NCBI RefSeq assembly: GCF_002261185.1
Contig: NZ_NEVQ01000022.1
Span: 124,001 to 188,000 of the forward strand
Length of the DNA stretch: 64,000 nucleotides
Direction: 5' to 3'
From: Bordetella genomosp. 4
Lineage (GTDB): Bacteria > Pseudomonadota > Gammaproteobacteria > Burkholderiales > Burkholderiaceae_B
Shown: positions 26,017 through 35,085 of the stretch, piece by piece
Layout of the letters: every line of letters starts with the position of its first letter
Numbering within the stretch: the first letter of the stretch is position 1
Position numbers and translations under genes: made by a program
The notes under the pieces: model-generated
Told to the model about the DNA's origin: nothing
Seen by the model: the letters and a program-made list of their open reading frames with translations, nothing else
Database searches by the model: none

Positions 26017-26970
26017 CTACAGAGCGGTAGCGCCCTGAGTGTTAACAAATAAGGAATAGATCGACGTGCACGACGCCATGAACAAGCGGTTGCGATGCTT
26101 GCCGCCGAAACACAGATTGGCGCAACGCTCAGGCAACGCGATACGCCCCAGCAATTCACCCTGCGGGGAAAACACACGTACGCCGTCCAGCTCGGCCGTA
26201 CCCATCCCCCAGCCACACCAAAGATTGCCTTCGATATCTACGCGGAAACCGTCAGGCGTTCCATCGCCAGCATCGAACAGCACTCGCGGTGGGCTCAGAC
26301 TGACGCCATCGTTCGCCACATCGAGCACCACGATATTGCGCGGCCGCGAGCGAGACTCGATGACGTACAAATGCCGTTCATCGGGTGAAAATGCCAGCCC
26401 GTTAGGCCCCTGTACGGTGTCGCACATCAAGCGGATTTCCTGACCATCCGGACTGATGCGATAGATCGCCGCAGGCAGTTCCTGCTCGGCTTTCTCGCCC
26501 TGGTAATAGCCGATGATGCCAAAGGGAGGATCGGTAAACCAGATCGAACCATCTGACTTCACCACCACATCATTCGGCGAATTCAAGCGCTTGCCTTGAT
26601 AGTGGTCGGCCAATACCGTGATCCGGCCATCATGCTCCGTACGCGTCACGCGGCGGCCCAGGTGCTCGCACGTGATCAGGCGGCCCTGTCGATCCCGGGA
26701 GTTGCCATTCGCATGGCCCGACGCGTGGCGCCAGACATGCGTTTGCTGACTGACCTCATCCCATCGCATGATGCGGTCGTTCGGCACATCGCTCCAAAGC
26801 AGATAGCGTCCATCACCGAACCACACCGGCCCTTCCGCCCAGCGGCTACCCGTGGCCACGCGCTCAACGGCTGCCAACGGCAGCACCAGTTTCTCGAAAC
26901 GGGGATCCAGTGCAAGCACTGCCGCATCGGGATAACGCGTGGGCGCTGCCCGTTCAATCGCATCGTGCAC
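26017..26970 (-). CDS. SMP-30/gluconolactonase family protein
   Basis: 317 residues, six-bladed beta-propeller lactonase family. Metal-site motifs are visible: EGPVWFGDGRYLLWSDV (Glu), LNSPNDVVVKSDGSIWFTDPPF (Asn) and DGFRVDIEGNLWCGWG (Asp). Such enzymes hydrolyse sugar or other lactones with a divalent metal. The start at 26970 overlaps the 3' end of the SDR gene by 17 nt, so they are co-transcribed. A second, only distantly similar member lies at 57203-58120. Confidence 0.9.
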   Translation of the reverse strand: MHDAIERAAPTRYPDAAVLALDPRFEKLVLPLAAVERVATGSRWAEGPVWFGDGRYLLWSDVPNDRIMRWDEVSQQTHVWRHASGHANGNSRDRQGRLITCEHLGRRVTRTEHDGRITVLADHYQGKRLNSPNDVVVKSDGSIWFTDPPFGIIGYYQGEKAEQELPAAIYRISPDGQEIRLMCDTVQGPNGLAFSPDERHLYVIESRSRPRNIVVLDVANDGVSLSPPRVLFDAGDGTPDGFRVDIEGNLWCGWGMGTAELDGVRVFSPQGELLGRIALPERCANLCFGGKHRNRLFMASCTSIYSLFVNTQGATAL

Positions 26971-27754
26971 TCATGCCTCCATCGACGATGATTTCGGTCG
27001 CGGTGACGAAGCGAGCCTCGTCCGACGCCAAGAACAAGGCTGCATTGGCCGTATCCATGCCGTCACCCATGAACGGCAGCGGAATACGTGACTGCCGCTG
27101 CGCCAGCAATGCATCCACGTCGCCTCCGGCACGCTGACCGGCCAGGCGCACCTCGACCATAGGGGTATGCATCTGTCCTGGGATGACGGTATTGCAGCGA
27201 ATATTCTGCTTGGCGTGCTCTATCGCCACCACGCGCGAGAGTTGAATCACACCGGCTTTCGCACTGGCGTATCCCACTTGCGCCGAACCCGTCCAGCGGA
27301 TGCCAGAGGTCGATGCAATGTTCACGATGGCGCCGCCGCCTTGAGCCTGCATCCGGGGCAATACATGGCGGCAACCGAGGTATACGCTTTTCAGGTTGAA
27401 ATCGAGCTGGCTGTCCCAGGTGTCTTCGTCCAAGGTCACCGGGCCGCCTTTACGCGATCCACCTACGTTATTGACCAGGATATCGACGCGCCCCCACGTA
27501 TCCACGCAGGCTTGGACCATATCGCGCACGGCATCGGAATCCGTCACGTCCGCACACCAGGTCGTGATCTGTCCTCCGACCTCGCGCACGCGGGTAACGG
27601 TTTCCTGCATTGCACTTTCGTCACGATCGACGGCAAAGACCTGCGCGCCCTCTTGCGCGAATCGATAAGCAATGGCGCGGCCATTGCCCCAACCTGGACC
27701 CACGCTGCCCGCGCCCGTAACGATGGCTACCTTGCCTTGCAAACGGCCTGTCAT
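26954..27754 (-). CDS. short-chain dehydrogenase/reductase
   Basis: 266 residues. The cofactor site is VTGAGSVGPGWGNGRA, a slightly expanded glycine motif, NNVGG follows, and the catalytic residues are in IVNIASTSGI (Ser) and GYASAKAG (Tyr-x3-Lys). The D in FAVDRDES suggests NAD(H) preference. It is probably a dehydrogenase for a hydroxylated intermediate, feeding the lactonase encoded just downstream. Confidence 0.92.
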   Translation of the reverse strand: MTGRLQGKVAIVTGAGSVGPGWGNGRAIAYRFAQEGAQVFAVDRDESAMQETVTRVREVGGQITTWCADVTDSDAVRDMVQACVDTWGRVDILVNNVGGSRKGGPVTLDEDTWDSQLDFNLKSVYLGCRHVLPRMQAQGGGAIVNIASTSGIRWTGSAQVGYASAKAGVIQLSRVVAIEHAKQNIRCNTVIPGQMHTPMVEVRLAGQRAGGDVDALLAQRQSRIPLPFMGDGMDTANAALFLASDEARFVTATEIIVDGGMSARCD

Positions 27755-27811
27755 GATCTGTCTCGCATAATGTTGTTTTCGTTAAAAAAATGCGGCGTCG
27801 AACAACTACCC

Positions 27812-28363
27812 TCAACGCCCGAAGCTGATCGTGCTGCCATCCGGCGGTTCGATCTCGAACACATTGATCGTCATCGAAATCAATGTGTAGTAGCCGGTGA
27901 TGCCGACCAGGTCCACTACACTGTCAGTTCCCAACACGTCGATCGCTTCCTGGTACAAGGCGTCTGGAACGCGACGGGTCTGCAGCAACGCGCAGACGAA
28001 GCGATACACCACCGACTCGTCTGCTTGCGTAAACACGGGCTCATCGCCCACGCGTATCTGCTCGGCGACGCCGGCATCCAGGCCCGCCTTCAGCGCGATC
28101 GGATGATGTGCCCACCATTCAAACGATGCCTGCCACCATGCAGCCATCGTCAAGATGGCCAACTCGGATAATCGCGGCGGCAGGCTGGAGTCATAGCGGC
28201 AATACTGCCCCAACGCCTGTGCGTGCTCTGCCAGGCCCGCACGATGCAGCCAAATGGCTAGCGGCCCGCGAACTTTGCCACGTGGCCCGGAGGCGATAGC
28301 GTCGTAGATGCGGCGTTGATGCTCGGAAAGGTTTTCGAGTTCAGGAGGATTGAGTCGTGGCAT
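27812..28363 (-). CDS. carboxymuconolactone decarboxylase-like (AhpD fold) protein
   Basis: 183 residues, all-helical. GPLAIWLHRAGLAEHAQALGQYCRYDSSL, split over two helices, and SELAILTMAAWWQASFEWWAHHPIA match the carboxymuconolactone decarboxylase family. The CxxC pair of peroxidase-type AhpD proteins is absent, so a decarboxylase or lyase-like role is more likely than peroxidase. The reaction is not known. It lies between the EthD-like and SDR genes on the same strand. Confidence 0.82.
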   Translation of the reverse strand: MPRLNPPELENLSEHQRRIYDAIASGPRGKVRGPLAIWLHRAGLAEHAQALGQYCRYDSSLPPRLSELAILTMAAWWQASFEWWAHHPIALKAGLDAGVAEQIRVGDEPVFTQADESVVYRFVCALLQTRRVPDALYQEAIDVLGTDSVVDLVGITGYYTLISMTINVFEIEPPDGSTISFGR

Positions 28364-28378
28364 ATTCGGGCCCTCTAC

Positions 28379-28996
28379 CTAGTCTTGCACCAGACGAAAC
28401 ATGGTGCGTTTGGTATTGATGAAATTCGGACGGACGCGATCGCTCCAGGATGTCGCACGCACTGCCAACCAGGCGGGCGACCCAAAGGCTTCGCGTTGTG
28501 CCAGGTCATAGCAGGCGTAATAGCGCGGCGAGCTGTTTTCAGCGAGATAGCGGCGCGCCCTCACCGTGCCTGGTACGGCGGCTAACCCCGGCAGATGCTC
28601 AGTCTCATACCAACGATCAAAATCGGCTTCTGCGCCGGGCTTGATATCGGTCTCGACCATGTAAAACCACGGGGCTGCTTGTCCCGCGGAGTGCCCTGCC
28701 ACATCGGTGGTCAATGCCAGGCCTACCACCAACGCTCGAGGGTGCAACTCGCGCAGAGCCGCCTGCATAGCGTCGAGGTCGGTATTGGAATCGCTGCTCG
28801 CGCGTGTATCGGTGCTGCCGCCAGCATTGATACCTGCGTTGGCGTCGATGCCAGCGGGCGAGTACCACCACACATAAGTTTCGTCGTGATCCACCGCGTG
28901 ATAGATGCGTAAATCCGTTTGCGTCGCGCCGGGCAGCGCCAACACGGCGGTCTCGCTCAAGGTCTCTTCCGGAAATTTGATTAGTATTGATTTCAT
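28379..28996 (-). CDS. EthD/dimeric alpha-beta-barrel-like protein of unknown function
   Basis: 205 residues. The C-terminal half has the EthD-like pattern PWFYMVETDIKPGAEADFDR followed by WYETEHLPGLAAVPGTVRARRY, seen in small ferredoxin-like-fold catabolic proteins. An Asn/Gly/Ala/Ser-rich insert (about 50-70) separates it from an N-terminal half that may be a divergent second barrel. The start codon ATGAAA abuts the left end of the mini insertion element at 28997, which supplies its GGAG ribosome-binding site. Function is not recognised; the setting suggests a helper or isomerase in the same catabolic pathway. Confidence 0.7.
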   Translation of the reverse strand: MKSILIKFPEETLSETAVLALPGATQTDLRIYHAVDHDETYVWWYSPAGIDANAGINAGGSTDTRASSDSNTDLDAMQAALRELHPRALVVGLALTTDVAGHSAGQAAPWFYMVETDIKPGAEADFDRWYETEHLPGLAAVPGTVRARRYLAENSSPRYYACYDLAQREAFGSPAWLAVRATSWSDRVRPNFINTKRTMFRLVQD

Positions 28997-29264
28997 CCAT
29001 TACTCCGACAAACCTCGGCATTCATGCCGGGGAGGAAAGGGGCGCAGCCGTAAGGCTGCAAGATTGGTCTGATTTGAGTTGGTGTCTGGATAAATATCCA
29101 GTTTTCTGGCTTGGCTTGGATAGTATCTCGGGCATGCAAACCATTAGCCGCCGGGCTGGCGGTGTTAGCCCATGGAGAAACGGTAAGACCTGAGTGCATA
29201 TGATGTACAACGGCTCGGTTCTGTGAAGTGGGAATCTCTTTCCTTTAGGGAGGGGAGCAGTCAA
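28997..29264 (+). mobile_element. internally deleted (MITE/PATE-like) copy of the TnpB element
   Basis: 268 bp. Positions 28997-29142 match the left end of the full copy (9305-9451) and 29143-29264 match its right end (10516-10643); the join comes after codon 3 of tnpB (ATGCAAACC), removing over 1 kb. Both termini, their hairpins and the TTCAT/TCAA borders are kept, so it could still be moved in trans. Base differences in both ends show it is not a very recent copy. It sits exactly between the amidohydrolase and EthD-like genes. Confidence 0.9.
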
Positions 29265-30160
29265 GAGCCGAATCGATACAAGGTGTGGGGGTTATCAACC
29301 AATATCTGGTGCTGCATGGCGCGATCGGGGCAAAGACGCAGAAACGTGTTGAGCAACTCGCCGTCATCCGGCATATCGCCGGCCACATTGGGATGCGGCC
29401 AGTCCGTGCCCCATAGCAGGCGCTCCGGCATTGCCTCCAACAAGGCGGCCACCAAGGGCTCGGCATCTGCAAAAGGCCGTTTCCCATGGCTGGAGACACG
29501 ATCCAGCCCGGAAATCTTGACCCAGGCATTCGGGTGGTCGCGCAATGCCAGCAGCGCCTGAAATGCGTCGTTCGCTACGCCTTGCGAGGCAGCGACCCGC
29601 CCCATGTGGTCGATCACGAAAGGCACCGGCAGGCGTTTCAGGCGCGGCAGCAGGTCCATGAGCGACGCTTGGTCGGAATGAATACACACATGCCATCCCA
29701 GCGCAGCGATCCGAGGCGCCACCTGAGCCAATTCATCCCAGCCTCCGTTGGCGAGATGGGCGACGAAGTTGTAGCGCACGCCTCGCACACCACGGGAATC
29801 CATATCCTCCAGCTCGCGCTCGTTGACCGTGGGGCGTACCAGCGCAATGGCGCGATACTGCCCTGCCCCTTTGTCCAGCGCGTCCAGCGTGGCCGACATG
29901 TCGTAGCCATGGCAACCAGGCTGGACGATCACGCCGCGGCTGAATCCCAGCTGCTGATGCATATGGCGCATCTGTTCAAACGAAGCATCGGGAGGCGTAT
30001 AGGGGCGATCCGCCGCATAAGGAAAAACGTCGGCCGGCCCAAAGATATGGAAATGGCTATCGCAAGCCTGCGCCGGTAAAGCTTGGCTGGCAGGCGTAAT
30101 CTGAGCAAGAGGAGGCGCGCAATCGGGCATGGGAATCGTGTAGCTGTCGGGAATTCGCAT
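29261..30160 (-). CDS. amidohydrolase (2-pyrone-4,6-dicarboxylate lactonase-like)
   Basis: 299 residues from ATG 30160; ATG 30130 is an alternative and neither has a strong ribosome-binding site. TIM-barrel amidohydrolase of the LigI type: CDSHFHIFGP (HxH metal ligands), HSDQ (His), VIDHMGRV (His) and LLWGTDWPHPN (Asp). LigI hydrolyses 2-pyrone-4,6-dicarboxylate in aromatic degradation; related enzymes act on other lactones. The stop TGA lies within the TTGA terminal bases of the mini insertion element. Reconstructing the empty site gives TCATGAA, so before insertion the stop overlapped the next gene's start, and the protein sequence was unchanged. Confidence 0.88.
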   Translation of the reverse strand: MRIPDSYTIPMPDCAPPLAQITPASQALPAQACDSHFHIFGPADVFPYAADRPYTPPDASFEQMRHMHQQLGFSRGVIVQPGCHGYDMSATLDALDKGAGQYRAIALVRPTVNERELEDMDSRGVRGVRYNFVAHLANGGWDELAQVAPRIAALGWHVCIHSDQASLMDLLPRLKRLPVPFVIDHMGRVAASQGVANDAFQALLALRDHPNAWVKISGLDRVSSHGKRPFADAEPLVAALLEAMPERLLWGTDWPHPNVAGDMPDDGELLNTFLRLCPDRAMQHQILVDNPHTLYRFGS

Positions 30161-30209
30161 GATGCGCAGTCCGCGCCCGGCCGGCAATGAGACTTAGCGG
30201 ACTTCTGAT

Positions 30210-30224
30210 ATAGCAAAAACGTAT
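30210..30224. promoter_or_regulatory. LysR-type T-N11-A box
   Basis: ATA-N9-TAT (ATAGC...CGTAT) forms a T-N11-A dyad midway in the 76-bp gap between the divergent amidohydrolase and LysR genes. This is the classical LysR-type recognition form and suggests autoregulation and control of the 30160-24935 operon. Confidence 0.5.
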
Positions 30225-30236
30225 ACCATTGTGTCT

Positions 30237-31136
30237 ATGGATCTCAAGCAAATCCGCTATTTCATCGTGGCCTGCGAAATGCGCAGCCTGTCTCGCGCCG
30301 CCGAGGTGCTGGGACTGTCACAGCCCTCGCTCAGCCGGCAGATCCAGTTGCTGGAGGCGGAACTGCGCCATCATCTGCTGATCCGCACCGGCCGTGGCGT
30401 TGAGCCCACGCCAGCCGGCTTGCGTTTTCTGGCGCATGCGCAGACGTTGGATGATCTGGCGCAACATGCGAAACACGATATGCGCGCCTTTGCCTCGACC
30501 TCTCAGGACAAGGTCCGTCTCGCCATGCCGCATCGCGTGGCGCGTCGATTGGCGCCCCACATCATGCAGGCATTTCGCCGCAAACACCCTGCGGCTGCAC
30601 TGACACTGGCAGAGGGTTTGAGCCTGGAAATGAACGAATGGCTGGTCAAAGACCGCGTCGACTTGGCGCTGCTGTACGACCCGCCCCCATCGACGCTGGT
30701 GCGCTACGAGTCGGTCTACCGCGAAGATCTCGTCCTGGCCTACACGAGATCGTGCCGGCCGGCCCCGCCGTCCAGCGTTCGCGCACGGGATCTGGGGCGC
30801 TATCCCCTGGTATTGCCTAGCGCCCCAAACACCATCCGGGCACTGGTCGAGAAAACCTGCCGCGAGCTCAATGTATCGTTAGACGTCATCGCCGAAGTCG
30901 ATGTGGTGCACACCATTCTGGAAACCATGACCCAGGACAGTCTGTACACCATCCTGCCGCGATCGGCGTTACACGACATCCAAGGGCGAGATGATCTGAT
31001 CTGCTCGACCATCACAGATCCCGTCATCATGAATAACCTGACCCTGGCCACCCCCGATCGTCAGAGCCTGCCGCCGCTGGTCGAGTCCACTGCTGACATC
31101 ATTCGCGGTCTGGATATGCAGCATCTGTTTGCGTGA
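30237..31136 (+). CDS. LysR-family transcriptional regulator
   Basis: 299 residues from ATG 30237. The N-terminal helix-turn-helix (SLSRAAEVLGLSQPSLSRQIQLLE) is followed by a two-lobed effector domain. Divergent from the lactonase/SDR/amidohydrolase operon with a T-N11-A box between, it is its likely activator, responding to a pathway intermediate. Confidence 0.9.
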   Translation: MDLKQIRYFIVACEMRSLSRAAEVLGLSQPSLSRQIQLLEAELRHHLLIRTGRGVEPTPAGLRFLAHAQTLDDLAQHAKHDMRAFASTSQDKVRLAMPHRVARRLAPHIMQAFRRKHPAAALTLAEGLSLEMNEWLVKDRVDLALLYDPPPSTLVRYESVYREDLVLAYTRSCRPAPPSSVRARDLGRYPLVLPSAPNTIRALVEKTCRELNVSLDVIAEVDVVHTILETMTQDSLYTILPRSALHDIQGRDDLICSTITDPVIMNNLTLATPDRQSLPPLVESTADIIRGLDMQHLFA

Positions 31137-31150
31137 GCGGTGCTCATCGA

Positions 31151-32269
31151 TCAAGCCAACACCGATACCGCTTTGATCTGCGCCCAGGCATGCGTGCCCG
31201 GCACCAAGCCTAATTGGTCACGCGAATAACGGGTAATCCGCGCCAATAATGGGGTGCCGTCGGCATCCAGACGCACCAGAATGTGGTCAGGATGATCGGC
31301 GGACGCCATGTCCTGCACGCGCACAGGGATCACATTCACAATACTGCTCTGCTCTGGATGCACGAGCGTGATGCTCACGTCACGCGCCTTGACGGCCAAA
31401 CGAGCAGCGGTACCCGGCGGCAAGCGCCCGTGCACCACGCGCAAGCACGACACGCTGCCGGGTAATCGCACAGACATCAGCTGATAGCCAGGATCGAATC
31501 CGGCGACTGTTCCAGACACCACGACAGAAGCGTCATCCGCCATGGCCAATGGCAAATCCAGACGCGTCAGCATCTGCGCAATCGCGCCGCTCGCCATAGC
31601 CCGCCCGGCGCTCAACAACACCAGGTGGTCGGCCAGGCGCGCTACCTCGTCGGGCGAGTGACTGACATAGATCACGGGAATATCGAGCTCGCCATGCAGC
31701 CGTTCGAGATAAGGCAGAATTTCCTGTTTGCGCGCGACATCCAGGGACGCCAAGGGTTCATCCATCAACAACAGACGGGGGCTGGTCAACAGCGCCCGGG
31801 CGATCCCGACACGCTGGCGTTCGCCGCCAGACAGCCCGGCAGGCATGCGTTCCAATAGATGAGCGATCCCCAGCAGCTCCGCTGCCTGCAACAGATCGAC
31901 GCGGCGCTCTGCCGCAGGAATACGGTTCAGGCCAAACGCCAGATTACGCTGGACCGTCATATGGTCAAACAGACTGGCCTCTTGAAAAACATAGCCCAGC
32001 GATCGGCGATGCGTCGGTACGGCAATCCCGGCCTCCGTATCCAGCCAGACCTCGCCATTGATGCGCAGATAACCTCGCGACACCGGAGCTAACCCGGCCA
32101 TACACCGCAAGCACGTCGTCTTGCCCGAGCCGGAATGCCCATATAACGCCGACACGCCGCGGCCCGGCAGAGCCAGATCGACGTCGAGCGAAAACCCGGC
32201 GTAGTCCACGCGAAAGCGGGCTTCGATACCCGTACTCATTGGTGTGTCAGGGGCAGGCGGATGTGACAT
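31151..32269 (-). CDS. modC: molybdate ABC transporter ATP-binding protein ModC
   Basis: 372 residues from ATG 32269, 14 nt after modB; ATG 32239 is an alternative. ATPase motifs are [23 protein letters not shown] and [12 protein letters not shown]. The C-terminal ~80 residues contain a MOP/TOBE-like molybdate-binding domain ([28 protein letters not shown]), characteristic of ModC. It completes the modABC operon on the minus strand and powers molybdate import. Confidence 0.93.
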   Translation of the reverse strand: MSHPPAPDTPMSTGIEARFRVDYAGFSLDVDLALPGRGVSALYGHSGSGKTTCLRCMAGLAPVSRGYLRINGEVWLDTEAGIAVPTHRRSLGYVFQEASLFDHMTVQRNLAFGLNRIPAAERRVDLLQAAELLGIAHLLERMPAGLSGGERQRVGIARALLTSPRLLLMDEPLASLDVARKQEILPYLERLHGELDIPVIYVSHSPDEVARLADHLVLLSAGRAMASGAIAQMLTRLDLPLAMADDASVVVSGTVAGFDPGYQLMSVRLPGSVSCLRVVHGRLPPGTAARLAVKARDVSITLVHPEQSSIVNVIPVRVQDMASADHPDHILVRLDADGTPLLARITRYSRDQLGLVPGTHAWAQIKAVSVLA

Positions 32270-32283
32270 GTGTGGTCCGCCCG

Positions 32284-32961
32284 TCACCACAGCGACGCAG
32301 TGCGCCGGCGCGTATACAGCAACAGCAACACCACAAATGCAAACGCGACCATGCCCCCTGCCAGCCAATGCGCCTGCGCATATTCCAGCGCCTCGACATG
32401 ATCATAAATCTGCACGGAGACAACGCGCGTTTTGCCTTCGATGTTGCCTCCCATCATCAGCACGACGCCGAACTCACCTACCGTATGGGCAAATCCCAGA
32501 ATCGCAGCCGTGATAAATCCAGGCCGCGCCATCGGCAACACAATGGAAAAAAAACAGTCCCAGGGGCTGGCTCGCAATGTGGCCGCGACCTCCAGCGGAC
32601 GGCGCCCGATGGCTTCGAAAGCGTTTTGCAGGGGCTGCACCACAAAGGGCAACGAGTAAATGACCGACGCGACCACCAGCCCGGCAAAGGTGAACGGCAA
32701 TATCCCCAAGCCCAATGACTGCGTGACCTGACCAATCCAGCCGTTGGGCCCCATCAGCACCAGTAGATAAAAACCCAGCACCGTCGGCGGCAATACCAGC
32801 GGCAAGGCGACTACGGCGCCGATCGGGCCTTTCAGACGGGACCGGGTATGCGCCAGCCACCAGGCAATGGGCGTGCCAACGATCAACAACAACACGGTCA
32901 CCAGAGACGCCAGTTTCAACGTCAACCAGATTGCGGCCAAATCGGCGGAGTCTAAGGGCAT
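32284..32961 (-). CDS. modB: molybdate ABC transporter permease ModB
   Basis: 225-residue inner-membrane permease. Family-typical stretches are [19 protein letters not shown], the coupling loop [20 protein letters not shown], and [19 protein letters not shown]. It lies 25 bp after modA and directly before modC. Confidence 0.94.
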   Translation of the reverse strand: MPLDSADLAAIWLTLKLASLVTVLLLIVGTPIAWWLAHTRSRLKGPIGAVVALPLVLPPTVLGFYLLVLMGPNGWIGQVTQSLGLGILPFTFAGLVVASVIYSLPFVVQPLQNAFEAIGRRPLEVAATLRASPWDCFFSIVLPMARPGFITAAILGFAHTVGEFGVVLMMGGNIEGKTRVVSVQIYDHVEALEYAQAHWLAGGMVAFAFVVLLLLYTRRRTASLW

Positions 32962-32986
32962 AAGAGACAGGGACGGCGAGATACGC

Positions 32987-33763
<777 letters not shown>

Positions 33764-33787
33764 CTACAAAAGAAAGCACTGTGATTT

Positions 33788-33811
33788 CGCTATATACACA
33801 ACTATATAACG
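33788..33811. promoter_or_regulatory. ModE operator upstream of modA
   Basis: CGCTATATA-N6-TATATAACG matches the known ModE recognition pattern almost exactly and lies 37 bp before the modA start. ModE with bound molybdate represses mod operons. No modE gene is in the window. Confidence 0.85.
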
Positions 33812-33873
33812 AAATCTACATCATGCCATTCATTGAAAGTACCTGATCGGCCGTCTGCGCTAGTCTCCTCTGC

Positions 33874-34431
33874 TTATTTTCCTATCGGGAGCCAACCTGA
33901 GTTGGAGTAGAGCATATCCGCAGCGACCAGTACCTGCGCAAGAGCACTGCCTGTGCAAGCGACGCTGGTTACCAGTTTTCCACCAGAAAGGACCACGCCT
34001 GGCACATCGCCTTGATACGCCCGCGAGACCAGCGTCGCCGCTGTCACTAACCTCCCGGTCATAGCCTGGTAATTTGCGGCCCCTATCCCGATGCCTGCTG
34101 CCGACTGCACCGCACGGTCCGCCAAGGCCGTCACATTCAAACTATTGGCCACCGCTGACAGCGCACTCGGGCTGAAAAGGCCGCTTGTCATACAGTTGGC
34201 GACAGCGATCGCTGTAGAACATGTACCGAAAGCGGCCAAGACGGAGTCCTGCGCCATGCTGCCCGCGTTTCGCAGGCTTTCCCGGCTCGCATGCGCCACC
34301 GATTCGACGCTCAGTACGTCCGCTACCAGCTTGACCAGATCGCAGCCGAGGTCTTTGACGTCCTTCGGGAAATCGGGGTCAATGTCATACATGCCGGGCA
34401 CCACTGACCCGCCAACAGAAGGGAATTGCAT
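33874..34431 (-). CDS. small Ala/Gly-rich protein next to a chaperone-like gene; candidate secreted protein
   Basis: 185 residues, not recognised. The N-terminus (MQFPSVGGSVVPGMYDIDPD) lacks a Sec signal peptide. The body is rich in Ala, Ser, Val and small residues, with amphipathic or weakly hydrophobic helices (TAIAVANCMTSGLFSP, AAGIGIGAANYQ, LAQVLVAADML). AAAAGGA precedes the ATG. It starts 16 bp after a CesT-like chaperone gene on the same strand, the standard arrangement for a type III substrate and its chaperone, so it may be a secreted effector or translocator-like protein. No secretion apparatus genes are in the window. Confidence 0.6.
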   Translation of the reverse strand: MQFPSVGGSVVPGMYDIDPDFPKDVKDLGCDLVKLVADVLSVESVAHASRESLRNAGSMAQDSVLAAFGTCSTAIAVANCMTSGLFSPSALSAVANSLNVTALADRAVQSAAGIGIGAANYQAMTGRLVTAATLVSRAYQGDVPGVVLSGGKLVTSVACTGSALAQVLVAADMLYSNSGWLPIGK

Positions 34432-34446
34432 AATCGATCCGTCCTT

Positions 34447-34941
34447 TTAAGCCACGTCAGTAGGATTCGTTGCCGATGCCACAACAGACGGATCGGCGAC
34501 AGAGGCAAGAGCCAGTATCGGCTCCAGCTCGCCATCGCGAACAGCAGCCGCCAATGCATCGACATGCTCGGCAAAAGCAATCAGCACGCCGGTAAATGCC
34601 GGCTCGGTCCAACTCGTCTCGTTCGGCATCCACGTCAGTTTCAGCAAAATTTCGTGGGTCACCGGCGCGACGCCCACGCTGGCCATGCCTGACAGACTCG
34701 TTGCCATATTGACCATCAGCAACGCTCGGAGGGTGCTGGCAGGCACCGTCTCATCGGCCATACCTAGGATGCCGGTAAAGATCAATCCCATCGGGACAGG
34801 CGCCGGCGCAACGCTAAAGACGTTCCCACCCTTGGTCGTCAAGGCAAGCATGCCGTTCTGATCGATGACGATTGGGATTCCTAGCGCTTGTTCGAGAGAA
34901 CTTCCCCAATCACGTAAACGTGCAACCGAGTCCGTTGACAT
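34447..34941 (-). CDS. CesT-like type III secretion chaperone
   Basis: 164 residues from ATG 34941. The pattern LRDWGSSLEQALGIPIVIDQ, NGMLALTT, GMADETVPASTLRALLMVNM and a C-terminal helix FAEHVDALAAAVRDGE follows class I (CesT/SicE-like) chaperones: an alpha-beta-beta-beta-alpha-beta-beta-alpha fold, acidic, ~140-170 residues. Such chaperones hold effectors secretion-competent in the cytoplasm. The last ~25 residues (Ala/Ser/Pro/Val-rich) go beyond the usual fold. Similarity is by eye only. Confidence 0.55.
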   Translation of the reverse strand: MSTDSVARLRDWGSSLEQALGIPIVIDQNGMLALTTKGGNVFSVAPAPVPMGLIFTGILGMADETVPASTLRALLMVNMATSLSGMASVGVAPVTHEILLKLTWMPNETSWTEPAFTGVLIAFAEHVDALAAAVRDGELEPILALASVADPSVVASATNPTDVA

Positions 34942-35085
34942 TATGCGTATCCAAAAAAAGCAGAGAACGCTGCGTGAGTAACCACGGATTACATAAGGTT
35001 CCGGCGATGAGTTGTCGTTGATTTGTGGAACCCAATCGGGAAACAGGCCACTCACGGATTCCGTTAATCTGCAACGCACGAAGAC

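Noticed and set aside
28800-28860. Possible short tandem repeat within the EthD-like gene (Asn-Ala-Gly rich)
   Set aside because: The similarity is at the level of a few residues and the DNA units are not convincing repeats.
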